Source: Hormiphora californensis
Lineage: Eukaryota; Ctenophora; Tentaculata; Cydippida; Pleurobrachiidae
DNA: 64,000 bases
Direction of reading: 5' to 3'
NCBI GenBank assembly: GCA_020137815.1
Contig: CM035355.1
Coordinates: 2,008,774-2,072,773, forward strand
Position 1 is the first letter of the stretch; the number at the start of each line of letters is the position of its first letter. A program made the translations under genes and the position numbers. A model generated the notes under the pieces. It worked only from the letters and a program-made list of their open reading frames with translations, ran no database searches and had not been told where the DNA came from. Of the stretch, positions 12,300 through 24,416 are shown piece by piece.

Positions 12300-12765
12300 A
12301 GAATAGGGTCAGGCAAATGCTCTAAACAAAGCTGTCAGAGCATGAGCAGCATGGCAATGTCATACCTTAGTACGGCCATCCCCTTACTCAACAAGCCATC
12401 AATATTCATCATCAAGTAAAGCGGGGGGCGACAGTCTGAGGTCGGTCAGATTAGGTTGACGTGTCGCCAGACAGCAGGGTGAGCTGTCAGGCCAATGCTC
12501 TGACCACAGTTCTTGCGCGCTTTGGGCACGTCGCGCCCCTCATGTTCGCGCGCCCGTAGGGCGATCCCCTCACATACTACGGGGCTTGCCCGCTTCGCGG
12601 GCAATTGCGCGCTCCGAGAGAAACGAGAATAGGTCAGGCCAATGCTCTGACAGAAGGTGAGGGCTAAAACCTCCCGTTCTGCCCTGTCAGAGCATTGGCC
12701 TGACCCTATTCTCATTTCTCTTGGAGCGCACGAGAACTGTGGTCAGAGCATTGGCTTGACAGGTC
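12300..12765. repeat. Cluster of GTCAGGCCAATGCTCTGAC motif copies in both orientations
   Basis: Copies occur near 12310, 12485, 12631, 12688 and 12742, with further copies near 11860, 12229, 14037 and 14085. The pair 12612-12718 forms a palindrome (flanks AGAATAGGTCAGGC and GCCTGACCCTATTCTC). This looks like the ends of a repeat or MITE family, not a gene. Confidence 0.75.
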
Positions 12766-12817
12766 CTGCCAGACAGTTTCAAGAGTAGTAAAGATTAAGA
12801 AGAAACTACTCTAACTC

Positions 12818-12890
12818 CTGTCTGGCGCCGCGACCCATCTGAGCGCACTGTAGATTTGAGAATCAAATGGGGTATGGCGCCGCCATACAG
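12818..12890. mobile_element. hAT-like MITE (CTGTCTGG termini), copy 1
   Basis: 73-bp inverted-repeat element beginning CTGTCTGGCGCC and ending GGCGCCGCCATACAG. The flanks TCTAACTC (12810-12817) and TCTAACCA (12891-12898) are an imperfect 8-bp target duplication, as expected for hAT transposition. The sequence closely matches the copy at 38885-38972. Confidence 0.75.
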
Positions 12891-12931
12891 TCTAACCAAG
12901 ACCGATATCAAACCCCTATCTCAGCATAGTG

Positions 12932-12994
12932 CTGTCTGGCGGCGCTAAATCCCGATTTGATTTCGACAGTGCGGGGGTCTGCGGCGCCAGACAG
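12932..12994. mobile_element. hAT-like MITE (CTGTCTGG termini), copy 2
   Basis: 63-bp element beginning CTGTCTGG and ending CCAGACAG. It is flanked by GCATAGTG (12924-12931) and GCACAGTG (12995-13002), a 7-of-8 match consistent with an 8-bp duplication. Confidence 0.75.
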
Positions 12995-13428
12995 GCACAG
13001 TGGAAAAGTCAAAACACATATCTTTTGCTGGGCAGAAAAAAAATGAAAAATAAATAATTTCAACAATTTCAAAAAAAATAAAACGATCAACAAAATAATG
13101 TACTGTCAATGCTTTGAGTGTGACAGATAATGTATATGTGGTATGAGTATCACTCGAGAAAGAAATAAGATTGACTCTTTTCAAACAGACATAGTAACAA
13201 GAATGTACAGGGTGGTGTAGTCGAGACCAGCTCTAGATTGCCTACAAGTACGTACAACAGATCACACGGCACAAACGCGACACGCTAGTGTTCTTTACAC
13301 TGTCATGTTCACGACAGAGATAGGACAAAAGACTAAACATGTAAACCGCCAGTTGTTTCGTCGTAATGGGTTATAGCACTTATAAATCAATAATTTTAAC
13401 CACTCTCTTACTGACAACAAACAGATAG

Positions 13429-16400
13429 TCAATTTCCTCCCGATATAATTGATCTAATGGAGTCCATGAACTCGTGAAACAGTTCCGAAACTGAGGAGGA
13501 TGAGGTGATTTGGTATCCCTTGGACTCTAGCCAGCGTGGTACTGAGCCAAGTGCGGTGATCTCTGAAATCTCCTCCTCTGTAACAACCTGATGGGAACAT
13601 CGTGTTTGGTTATATGTTGTCAGATCATGATACGGTCGGACCCGTTTTAGGGGTCAGACTGTACCAGAATACCCACTGGGTATTACCCAGGAATTGATCT
13701 CTAATCTCTCCCTCACACACAACAATTTCTACTAGCAAACAATGACAAGAAAGTTTACTGTGTGCCCGGGAAGTGAAGAGTTGTTCAATTACTGTCATGC
13801 TTTGACAGTTAAATTACCTCTGGGGGAACGTAATACTTTCTCATCAGACAGAAATCATACATGTCATGATCGAGACTCGGGGCGTCCACAAAATGAGAGA
13901 CAGCTTTTAGGACATGTTCATTTGATCTGGATATCTCCTTTCTTGTCACCAGGAGATCGTGGTTTAGATCCAATCCGTATGCAATCAGAGCAGCCCAGGA
14001 TTTAGTATACTGAAACAGAAAGATATCAAATCTGTCAAGCCAATATGCTCTGACCGTTGTTCTCACGCACGAAAGAAATAGGGCCAGGACAATGCTCTGA
14101 CAGTATCAAATCGTTTTTTGTCTTTGGTAAGTGTAAACTGTCAGCCCCATCTATTATACCTTGCATTCAGTAACGTCCCATCTAAGAATACTAAACAGTA
14201 ACTTGGTCACCTCCTCGTAACTCCATCCCTGATCCTCATCTTCTTCCTCTCCCCCAACTATCCCCTCCTCAACCTCTACCTCATGTACCTCATCCTCTGT
14301 GTCCTGGTCCTCTCCAACCGCCACCACCTCCCCCTTGGCCTTGGTATTGCTCCACTCGTCCCACAGGTGGAGGAGTTCAGTTCGTAGTATGTGGGGAGTA
14401 GCGTAACCAACGTCAAAAAACATATCGTCTGCTTTGTGATTCCACACCTGAGTGGAATTTTGAAAGATATTTGTACTCCTGTAAATCACAAAAGTACAAT
14501 TTTCTTTTAAAGTGATTTTAAAATCTTTTTATAAAATCCTTAAAAGCTTTTAGTAGGAACTGTCCAGCTAAAATCAGACTCACCACATTAAAATCTGAGA
14601 TGGTAGCTTGAGGGTGAGGGGTGCAGGTCTCATCAGGTTGGTAAGATATGGTTGGGTCCCACAGCAGAGTCACTGAGATACTTCTACCATAGGATCGAAC
14701 CTGGAAAGAACAAAGGTTACCGGGTTACCCGAATACTTTTTGTTAAACATACTTTTTTGTCGAAAAATACTATGTATTATGAACCGTGTTGTGTCAGGGG
14801 CCACCCCTTAGTCAACAAAGCAAATTGAACCAGGGTTGTCTATCAATCTAAATTTACAAAATCGTCGAACCTGGTGCATGTAGTGTGAGGGGATAAAGAT
14901 ACAATCACCTGCTTCTAACAATGTCCACTGATATTCAACATCTGTCAAATTAGTCTCCTTTTCCAGATCCACTGAGTTCTAAAGAAGGGGAAGTTTTGTT
15001 TAGTTAGGGTCTAGCAGGTACTGTCTGGAGACGCTGACTCTGTCTGGGCGGACTGCACGGGGTCGGGTGCCGCCAGCGGCCAGACAGAGCTTCTGCAGCT
15101 TCATGCAAGGGAAGTTCATGTTGTTGGAAGAAAAGCCCGGGAGACTGACGCGCGGCAGATTTGCGCGTTTCTCGCGCCAAGTCCCTATATCTTGACACCC
15201 CGCGCGTGCGGTACATGAGCGAGAACATTCTCTCTTCTAGAAGAGGTAAATTTGCCACAATCTGTCACAATTCTCTTACTTGATTAGTGTCAGGACAGAA
15301 GTCAGAGCCTGTGAACTCAAGTCGATGCATCTTTAGCTTAGAGTACTGATCGGGGTGGATCATGAAAAATGATTTCCTTCCTGAAAGATAGAGAGGTAGA
15401 CCGTAGAGAAAGGTAGAGAGGTTGAGAAAGATAGAGGTAGAGAAAGATAAGTATGGATAATGACTGATGAGGGATATAAAGAGTGTCACAGAAAAACCAG
15501 CTGTGACAAATTACACGGCAGCTGCACTACCTCACTATTCTAGAACCCACCTGCTATAAGACAGTGTATGTTGTGATCAGCGTCATAATGGATCTGGGAG
15601 GCTGTGTCACCTGATGCCATCCAGAAGTTGAGTTCCTGGGAGAGAGATATCAACAGATAATTGGCCTATATATTAATTAAATAAAGAGCGCCCCAGAGAG
15701 CCACCCGGCGGAGCCGGGTTGGTTGTCAACAGTCCTTACTTGAGGCGCACCCGGTGGGTGCGCTAGTTAATTAAATAATTAACGTGTGTTCTGTACATAA
15801 AAACGCACAGAAAATAGCTAAAGAAGGAACAGAATATAATATTAGGTATCAAATAACACTATGACTACTCTAACTCACACTACAACTTGATATCTACCGA
15901 ACCCTCACAGAGCGCACTGAATATAAAATGTGAGCCACACACCACATACCAATAAGTTTTGTGAGAAAGAGCCACATTGAAGAAGCTCAGGCATGAGAAT
16001 CTCAGATCTCATTTCGTCGGGTAACACCGTCACTACGTACTGGTTTGTTTTGTTGTACTCTGAGAGAAACTGTGACAGGCTGTTCAGGCTCTTACCTGGA
16101 GGGAAAGAGAGAATTGATAAAGGGGGGTAGCGAGTAATGAGTAATGTTAGGTAATGAGTTTAGAATGGTGTAGCTAATAGCTATAATGTACTATCATGAT
16201 ATGGGGTTGCTAGGGAGGTGGTACTGGTAACCAGGGGTTGCTAGGGAGATGCTACTAGTAACCAGGGGTGTGAAAAAGGGAGTGGAGTAGGGAGTAAAAC
16301 GTTTTCTAAATGGTGCTAAATTGGGCATGTGTCTCACTCGCTTGTGCAGTTTAGAGAGAGAGAGGGAGAGAGAGGAAGCAATATGTGGAGATGATGGTGT

Positions 16401-18418
16401 CTTAGATGTTTCAGAATAAATTGCAAAGCTCCAGTAATTACCCTCCTTCCATTTCCTACAGTTTTATTGGTCTGTGATAGCTCTGACAGATCCTTCGTTG
16501 GGTCAGTGTAACTTTTCAAGCTTTATATATTAGTTTACTTGCTAATCTTTTGTTCAAAATTGACGGCTGTACTGGCGCCAATTCTAGATGTGATACAACC
16601 TCAAGTCTCAATTAAGTTTTTTACATACTTCTATACACTGACTGATGTAATATTCAAGAACAATATTATGCTACTTGGTCGACCAATGGTCGTGTCCAAG
16701 TTGCGATGAAAAAACCCAAATTTCCATCTTTCTTTCACTTACCAAACTTTTGTCTGTGTTCATGCTTCACTTCAGTAAGGACTTTGTAGTGTCCAAACTT
16801 CTCTTGTAAGTACTTGTCTGACCATTGTTGTCTGGCAACTGAATCCCCCTGTAGACCCCTGAATACACCGGGTCTAAAACCTGAGGGCTGGAGAGATGGT
16901 TACAATTGTGAAACATGTGTTGTGAAATATCAGGCTGTTGTCTGTCCCCTATTTTGGTAGACCAATAACCACCCAATTAAGGCCAGAGGGGGTGGTCCGG
17001 GGGTGTAAAAAGTCAATTTCGGCATCTGGTCCGGCTCGAAGAGCCGGACCAGATGATGTGCTCAGAATGGATTTTGCGTGCGCTGTTTTGGAGAAAAATG
17101 AGGTTAACTTTTGTCCAAAATCGGATGTTAACCTCATTTATCCATGAACCACAATAGCTACAAAGCTAAATTTAGTACTGAATGATAGATCTAGTTAAAA
17201 GGTCAGCTCAAACGAAGTTTCAGACCTCTACACCTAATGGCTGGAAAGAAATCTGAGGTTAACTTGATCCTCAAAAACTGTATTTTTCTTGAATATCTCG
17301 GGTGAAATTTGGGCCAGTCTATGTCGTTTCATTTGAGAACCACTCATCCGTTAACCTCAGAACTTGGCAGGGATGTTCCTCGGATGGTCCTCTACAAAAG
17401 TGATGTAGCGATTTTTGATATCTGCCCCCGTTAAAAAATTATGAGGTTAACAGTGCATTTTTAGCAGACCGGGCTCTATTGTAAACCTCATAACTTAAAT
17501 TTAAAGTATACTTTTTGACCCTCGGACCCCCCCCCCTCTGGCCTTAACAGTGCACATATCGTGCCGGAAGTACCTAGTGCAGCCTTTCTTTACTATTTCA
17601 ACAATACCACTCACTGTCTTTACATTACAATATAACAATACAGTAGTATTCTAATAATATCAACTTGAATTTATTGTATTGTCCCGCACTTTGCCTTGTT
17701 CGACCCTCTTCCCGCCACTCATGTAAAGGAGGATTAGAACATAACAACCCCGCACTACTTCCCGAACGTCTAGAAATACTGCACAGTAACATTCTGTATA
17801 TCGACTACTGTAGTTACAAGTATGGAAGTGCAGTGCTTACACCTCTCTCTCCCTCGCTTTACATGCCCGCACTGTTAGTTTAATGTTGTTTGTTGCTAGC
17901 TATCCGCTATACAATATATCGCTCTATAGTCTACCATTCTGTTTTTTTTTATATGGTTCGTCTATACCATTCTTCTACTGTTATATACTTATTATGTCCT
18001 AACTCTCCTTTACATTCGGGGCCCAGAGAGGGAGAAGGTCGAACAAAGCAATATCTTCTACTCACATTTATATATTTTCTCGCTTCTTCTCACCTTTATA
18101 TACAGAGTATTGAACTCAGCTGTGGTAATGTTAGCTGGTATACTATCCATGTCTGGCAAAGGCTGCTTGTGGTAACCAAAGGGTAACTTGTGCCCCTGTT
18201 GATTGGATGGTCGTTAAGAATAATTATTGAAAGAAAATTATTAGATCTTAGATAAATTAGATAACTTTTTTTAAAAAACTAAGGTTACTCACGTCAGGGG
18301 TAAGGTTGCATTGTGGGAAATTTAGGTGGAAAACATCACCAGGGGCCCAAGTAGTAGCCACTTCATTATGCAATAGTAGTGAGAATAACAGACCTGTTAT
18401 TGTCCATCCTAATGCCAT
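13429..18418 (-). CDS. Secretory-pathway JmjC-domain protein with EF-hand-like loop
   Basis: Ten exons, all phases consistent: 18418-18293, 16887-16743, 16095-15950, 15635-15551, 15380-15280, 14978-14871, 14700-14584, 14447-14160, 14009-13818 and 13587-13429. Exon 1 encodes a hydrophobic N-terminus (MALGWTITGLLFSLLL) that looks like a signal peptide. The JmjC double-stranded beta-helix is clear: the Fe(II) site HxD is in ASQIHYDADHNIHC and the distal His is in IFIPSHYMHQV. Proteins of this fold are 2-oxoglutarate-dependent hydroxylases or demethylases. The signal peptide argues for an ER-lumenal or secreted hydroxylase over a histone demethylase, which is inference. The C-terminal part has an acidic insert and DLNHDLLVTRKE, which fits the 12-residue EF-hand calcium loop. 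The substrate is unknown. The gene is convergent with the glutamine-rich gene. Confidence 0.85.
16190..16265. repeat. Two-unit tandem repeat
   Basis: GGGGTTGCTAGGGAG followed by GTACTGGTAACCA occurs twice in direct orientation within an intron of the JmjC gene. Confidence 0.7.
16977..17547. mobile_element. TTAA-flanked MITE (piggyBac-like), 571 bp
   Basis: The element starts TTAAGGCCAGAGGGGG (16977) and ends CCCCTCTGGCCTTAA (17547), so TTAA is duplicated at both ends, the hallmark of piggyBac-type insertion. The inverted repeats extend about 35 bp with mismatches in the C/G run. Inside is a perfect hairpin at 17025-17056 (CATCTGGTCCGGCTC and complement) and repeated GAGGTTAAC words. No transposase is present. 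It lies in intron 1 of the JmjC gene. Confidence 0.85.
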
Positions 18419-19736
18419 GGGCTATGGAAATGTTAATTAATGTAATTGTGGTGTTGTTAGCAGATATCTGATGTTTTTGTATCTGCGGATATATCATATC
18501 AGTATCACACAATGGTGGAATCGTGAAATAGCAAATCTAGAAGGGGACTTTAGGACTTGGGAAATTCAAAATAGTTCACGAGAGAGAGGAAATTAATTGA
18601 AGAAGGGCTGATCAGTGGAGCAGTATGATATTTAGTACGGAGATCGTTGGAAGACAGAAGACAGATTAATTACAAGTAGAATTACACAACAGGCGTGAGA
18701 GAGAGCATTAATTATTCATATATGAGTATCTAAAAAGTGGGCAGCACTAAAAACTTAGGAGGAAATAACTGCACTGCTACTATTAGATCTACTATTTAGC
18801 TTCATCTGAGAGAGATGGGTAGTGTTGTAGATTTGTAGAGCTATATCATTGTCTCAGGGGTAGGCCAGACAAAAGCTAAGGATTTGCAGTCCATCCAACG
18901 ATGCATAAAATATTTGTTTGTAAGAGTATGTAGATAAGGCTATTGAGTTATCAGACACTTAACAAAGATTAGCCCTCGATTACAACAGTTGAACAGTTAA
19001 CTACCATTACTATATGATCTAAATTCTAACCTACAGACTGATTAAGTTGAGTGCCTTTTTATCTTGAGGTATCCCACTGTATAGTTGTACTCTGCTATAT
19101 TGGTTATGTGCAAAATATCTGTAAACTAAAGACATGACACTCACATACTGATGACACTCACATCTCAGCTGCAGCTCGTGTTTATCACCACCCTTGAATA
19201 GTTGCGTTGAATAGTTTAAGGTACCTTCGACTTAGCTATCTTGCTCTCTGTCTCTGTCTCTGTCTCTGTCTCTGTCTCTGTCTCTGTCTCTGTCTCTGTC
19301 TCTGTCTCTGTCTCTGTCTCTGTCTCTGTCTCTGTCTCTGTCTCTGTCTCTGTCTCTGTCTCTGTCTCTGCCTCTGCCTCTGCCTCTATCTTTGGTGACG
19401 CGGTCACCCCTACACTAGCCGCGCGAAGCACGGCTAAACGAAGCCTGCGAAGGATTTCATCACCAATCTCTATCTCTGTCTCCATCTCTCTTTCTGTCTC
19501 TACGTCGGGCACGGTATGACTTAAAAGGAGGCACGGTGTCTTCAACCATTATCCAATGTGATGAGTGGAACACATTTAAACCAGTTTCACATTTCATTCT
19601 GGAGTTATTATTTATTACCTGTTCTTTGAGCTTTTTGTGTAATAAAATTTAGTTTAGTTTCAGTCTATACCAGCAAATCCCTTGATACCAATTTGGATTG
19701 TTTTTTTAAACAACTGTTTTCCCCTTATATATAGCC
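18419..19736. other. Intergenic region between divergent genes
   Basis: The region lies between the start codons of the minus-strand JmjC gene and the plus-strand channel gene, so promoters for both should be here. No core promoter motif can be called with confidence. Apart from the TGTCTC array at 19243-19392 I see no gene. Confidence 0.6.
19243..19392. repeat. (TGTCTC)n hexanucleotide array
   Basis: About 25 near-perfect TGTCTC units degrade to TGCCTC at the right end, with a short degenerate remnant at 19470-19500. The long Leu-Cys, Ser-Val and Glu-Thr frames through it are artefacts of the repeat. Confidence 0.95.
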
Positions 19737-21917
19737 ATGCCACTTCCCCGTCCACTCATGTACGAAGACCTCGTTGAAGCGTTCATCAACGACACCCTTG
19801 ATCCCGACGAGTTCCCGCCCCAGAAACTCACCCGAGATCTCAAGGAGACCATCTCCCACAACCCATCCTGTACAATGGTCGTTGGTCCAAGGGGCATGAC
19901 CCTGGCCCATGCAGCTGCCCAACATGGACTGATCGAGGTCACACAACATCTCATAAAACACAAGATACCAGTACTATCGGATGATTATGGGGCCCAGCCG
20001 TGGCATACTGCAGCAGAGTATGGGAATATAGCTGTCATTGAGGCGTACTACAACGCTTGGCATGATATCATGGGGCATTTTGGAACTATCGATTGGACGA
20101 TTCTACATTTAGCGGCACTGTTTAACCAGTGTGAGGTGCTGGAGTGGGTTCTGGGGACTGGGGCTGATGTGGATACATTGGATAAAAGTAATAGAACACC
20201 CCTCTTTGTGGCCATTCAATACAAGAGAAGGGAGGCAGCTACACTCCTGTGCAGGTAGGTTGAGTTGTTCTTTTTTAAAGCACCGGAACAGTGTCAGGCG
20301 ACTCAATAGGTAGGGAACATTTTGAACAAGTAGGGATGATGATAACTAGCGGTTACGGATAAATCTCGAGAGAATCAAAACAGTATATCACGCTATAGAT
20401 CTCTACTGTTACAGGTACTTTGCAGATGAAACTAAAGCCACTACCTACGGGTTAACTGCAACCGGTGCTGCCAGCTACTTCATGCCTGATCTGGCATTCC
20501 ATTTCCTTAACGAGTAAGAAACTTTGAATTCATAATTTCCAACTTCTTTTTCTGAGTGTGCCGGGTTTGGGAAACCCAATCGAACTATCGCGACTTCCGT
20601 CAATGCGATATGGTCGAAACTATGAGTGCTCGTGAGTGAGTATTTATACCTTGATTTGTATCTAAGTTAAAAGTTATTATTCCACCTGTCAGGATACAAA
20701 ACGACGCAAGGGGAGGTGACGTATCGGATATTGACTTTTACCTCAACAAGTTTGGAAAAGAAGATCTTGTCATGATGTCAAATTCCGAGGAAAATACGGA
20801 GCTACTTTGTCACAGAATAGTGAAATCATACGTTTATACGATCATGAACACCATAAAGAGAATCCAGGCTCTCTACCTGTTCCTCTTGCTATTTGAGGTT
20901 TATGGTATATCCTTCATTTGTATAACACGGGTCAATGATTTCTGGCTACTGGAAGAATCAGCCAAGACAGACAACTCCTACTATCTGGATATTGTCAGTC
21001 TTATTCTCGCTATGATATCCATGGACTTGTGCTCCATTTTCCGAATCTATTCTGTCGTACAGTTAATTAGGGCAGGTAAAAGTGTTGCAAGTACCATGAC
21101 AGGAAATCTGGAGGGATGCAGTGTCACAGCAGAACGGTATGAAATCGATTTTGAATCGTTTCATGAGCTTAGACACAGGATTAAGAAGAATCATAAGGAT
21201 AATGTCATTGGAGAGGTGACCTGGACCGTTATACTTACAGCTATTAAGATTTATCTCAACTGTCTCATGTTGTCTGACATAGGGCTGTCAGACTGGCGGG
21301 AGTATACTATTTTCCTTGCCACCCTTGTCATATATTTTGATATGATCTTTAACGGGCTAACGGATATCATTTACGTTCCAAACTACATTCTAACGATCAT
21401 TCTCAGCACCTACCGGTGTATTGGAAGACTCGTTAGAATGGTGCTTGGAATAACAATTCTAGTTATCCCTTACTATCTCATCCTGATGAAGTTTACTTAT
21501 AACGATAACCGATATTTTACTAACTATGCTTTTAACTATACTGATGACTACGTAGTTGACACGAACAAGGCAGCATTTTTTGGCGTCATGTTTTTCTTCA
21601 AAGCCCTTCTTGCCGATGATTATAGAGTAACATACTTCTCCGATAAATACACGTATTTCTTCATGATATTCAATGGGGTAATCCTGTTTTTCATGTCGCT
21701 GGTGATGCTGAATCTGATTATTGCCGAGACGAGTGCACTTTATGAGGAGATGGTCAAGTACTCAAAAGCAGCCGTTATGGCCCAGCACATTGACAATATT
21801 GTGTCCTATAGGATCCTGTACATGAAACAGTTCATCTCCAAAGCGTGTTATTCTGAGAACAAAGCCATTAGCTGCAATAGCCTCCATAAAACTAGCAAAA
21901 CTGATGTGCAAGTGTGA
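19737..21917 (+). CDS. Ankyrin-repeat six-TM cation-channel-like protein (TRP-like), paralogue A
   Basis: Three exons in consistent phase: 19737-20254, 20415-20513 and 20693-21917 (TGA). The N-terminus carries degenerate ankyrin repeats (GMTLAHAAAQHGLIEVTQHL, TILHLAALFNQCEVLEWVL). Exon 3 encodes six hydrophobic segments; the last, IFNGVILFFMSLVMLNLIIA, follows a pore-loop-like region and matches the S6 style of TRP channels. Ankyrin repeats before a six-TM core are typical of TRPV/TRPA/TRPC relatives, but sequence is divergent and the subfamily is not assigned. A paralogue follows in the same orientation from 22092. Expected role: plasma-membrane cation conductance, by family inference. The ATG chosen is the first in frame, just downstream of a stop-containing leader. 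Confidence 0.75.
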
Positions 21918-22091
21918 GCTGATTTGCATACGTTGCAGGCCCTTCTTGTGAGGCTGTAAATTAATTGAGGAATGATTAATATTGATTGTGTATTATTGCT
22001 ATTGCGTTAGTTCAGATTTCTTACCATTGTTTAGTTTAATTTGAAGTATTTTGGAACTAATTTCCCATCACTACGTTATAGCTTAGTCGTA

Positions 22092-24164
22092 ATGGAAGAT
22101 GCAGATGAGTTGGAGCACATTTTCAAGGAACGTCGGTTTGTCATGACAAACAAATGGAACAAAAAGTCAGTTCGTTTGTGTGTCAGTTCGTTTTTAGGTA
22201 TTTTCAAACTCAAACTCTAACATACGCCCTTCACTCAGGGGTCGGACCACGCAAGTCAAGATGCCCAGACTTCATGTTCTAGCCAGGAATGGAGATTACA
22301 AGGGTACTGCAGAGCTTCTGGACAAGGGAGAACAGGTAAGAGTTTGTATTTGGTGATCCGGGGAGCAATGATTTAACTTTGTGTTTTCAAATTATTATCG
22401 TTCAAATAACTAACTATTTTCAGCCCGAAGAGAACATTGGCCTGTACCCGTGGCACATAGCAGTATCCATGGGGTACACAGACATCCTGATGGTGTACAT
22501 GAACCGTGGTTACGATGTGAACGCCCCTACGGGTGGCCAGGGACTGCAACTTCTCCATGTCGCAGTTCTCGGACAGACAGTGGGAGAGAGACAACGAGAT
22601 CTGATTGATTTCCTTCTGGAACACGTGGCTGGTGTCTCTATAGAAGACGTTGACAAGTACCTGAGGACGCCCCTGTTCCTCGCTGCGTTATACAATCGAG
22701 AGGATGCTGGGCTGGTGCTACTGGAACGAGGTGCGGATATCACACAATCTAATGCGTTCAAGTCGAATGTACTGGGTATGGCTGCGTTACATAACCCTAG
22801 ACTGGCGCACGAAGTAATGGATAGGTTAGTGTAGCAACGTACGTCTTTTCATTCAAGTCTTTTTTGGCATGTTATATTGATTCCAATTTACTGTGTCTGA
22901 TACTACTCACTTTTCCTTGCTCGACCCTGAGTCCTGACTTTACACAAAACAGTTACTTACTCTTTCTTTCAGGGCCATGGAGATGGAGAAAGAAGACCCA
23001 AACCGTTCGATAATCTCAAAAGAAGACGTGGCCTACTTGTACACAGCAGGAGACAAACTAGACCAATCAGTTATGCTCCACCCATACATAACACATTTGA
23101 TCGATGAAATGAACTCGGGAACCTCAATGATATATCAGTACAGTATTCTAGTACTGTACGCAGTAGCACTGCTAATAGCAACAGTTTTGTGCGTCTACGC
23201 AGATGAGATCGCGATGGATTGGCAGGAATTAGAATCAGTTGAAACGCTGCTCGAGTACCCATTGTACAATATCTCTCTCCTCATCATCCTCTCCCAGATA
23301 CTGCTAGAGACATTCATGATTCTCCGAACATACAAGAGCAGTATGACACCTAACAGGGCCAGGTCAATACTAAAGAGATCAAAGTTGTACTTTGCCAGCC
23401 CGTACCACCCAGTTCTAAGTGCAGACGTGGCGTCCGTTAAGAAATTCGTGAAGGGGTACCTGACATCGCTAATCTTCAACTGGCTTGACATTGTCTTAGG
23501 GTTGTTAGTTTCCATCGCTGCTAGAACTGCCCTCCTTATTATACAGTTTGTCACCACTACCCAGGATCAGCGGCTCTACATTACATCCGTCCTGCTGATT
23601 GTTATTTGGTTGGATTTCTATGAGAAGATTAACCAGCTCACGGTCATTCCGTCAAGTTTCACAAAGTCTCATCTCGTCAACCAGAAGTGTATCTTGGCAA
23701 TTCTGGAGATAATGAGCGTTGCGGTTCTACTGGGTATACCCTTCCTGCTGATTATCCTGAAGATCTCCATAATGGAGGGGTTCACAATTAACCAGGACAC
23801 GACAGGAGATAAGAATGGCACTTCCCAGTACCCACGGAGACTGTTCTTCAGTGGAGTTCACATCTACAGGATGCTGACATTGGACGATTTCCATGATCAG
23901 ACTTTCGAGGAATTCCACCTGTATTTCCTGACCCTGTTTTACACCGTCGGAATGTCTATATTCTCCATTGTATTTCTGAATATGTGTATTGCTAAGCTGT
24001 CTATTGAATATGGTAAGATCATGGACAGTGCTGAGTTTCAACTGCGAAGAAAGCGACTTGTTGTTAGGATTTATTGGCCTGTTGACAAGATAAAGGCAAA
24101 TAATGGTGCTTTGAAAGATAAAATGAAGAGTGGAATGAAGAGGGTTATGCCTTGCTTCTTTTAG
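22092..24164 (+). CDS. Ankyrin-repeat six-TM cation-channel-like protein (TRP-like), paralogue B
   Basis: Four exons: 22092-22165, 22239-22335, 22424-22824 and 22973-24164; phases agree at every junction. The ankyrin repeats are clearer than in the neighbour (LYPWHIAVSMGYTDILMVYM, LQLLHVAVLGQTV, RTPLFLAALYNREDAGLVLL). Exon 4 encodes six hydrophobic segments, with a final TM VGMSIFSIVFLNMCIAKLSI that resembles an S6 gate, and a short basic C-terminal tail. With the upstream paralogue it forms a tandem pair separated by about 170 bp, suggesting local duplication followed by divergence, including different intron positions in the ankyrin region. The ion selectivity filter cannot be assigned. It could be a lineage-specific TRP-like family. 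Confidence 0.75.
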
Positions 24165-24416
24165 ATTTGTTAATTTGATATGTATTGTTGTGTTAGATTG
24201 TATAGATTCTTATTGCTAATTCGATGCTACGAAAAGATTGTTTGATTTTGTTAAATCCACAGAACCTGGATTTACACACAAAATCCGCACTTTTCAACTT
24301 CCAAACATTGAGTTCACTTCACTTTTCGCATTCCATTCTTCCCACATTATTTGTGCGGGGGTTGTAAAACGGGCAACCGAATCTGGCAGGGCGTACTGTG
24401 TTGGTTGGCTTGCACA

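Larger units (their letters stand above)
10825..13428. other. Intergenic repeat-rich spacer
   Basis: No supported coding exon. The spacer separates the 3' ends of two convergent genes (glutamine-rich gene on +, JmjC gene on -). It holds the palindromes, the GCCAATGCTCTGAC repeats and the hAT-like MITEs listed separately. The stretch 13003-13428 shows nothing recognisable. Confidence 0.7.

Noticed and set aside
19207-19545. Long Leu-Cys, Ser-Val and Glu-Thr open frames
   Set aside because: Produced entirely by the TGTCTC hexanucleotide array.
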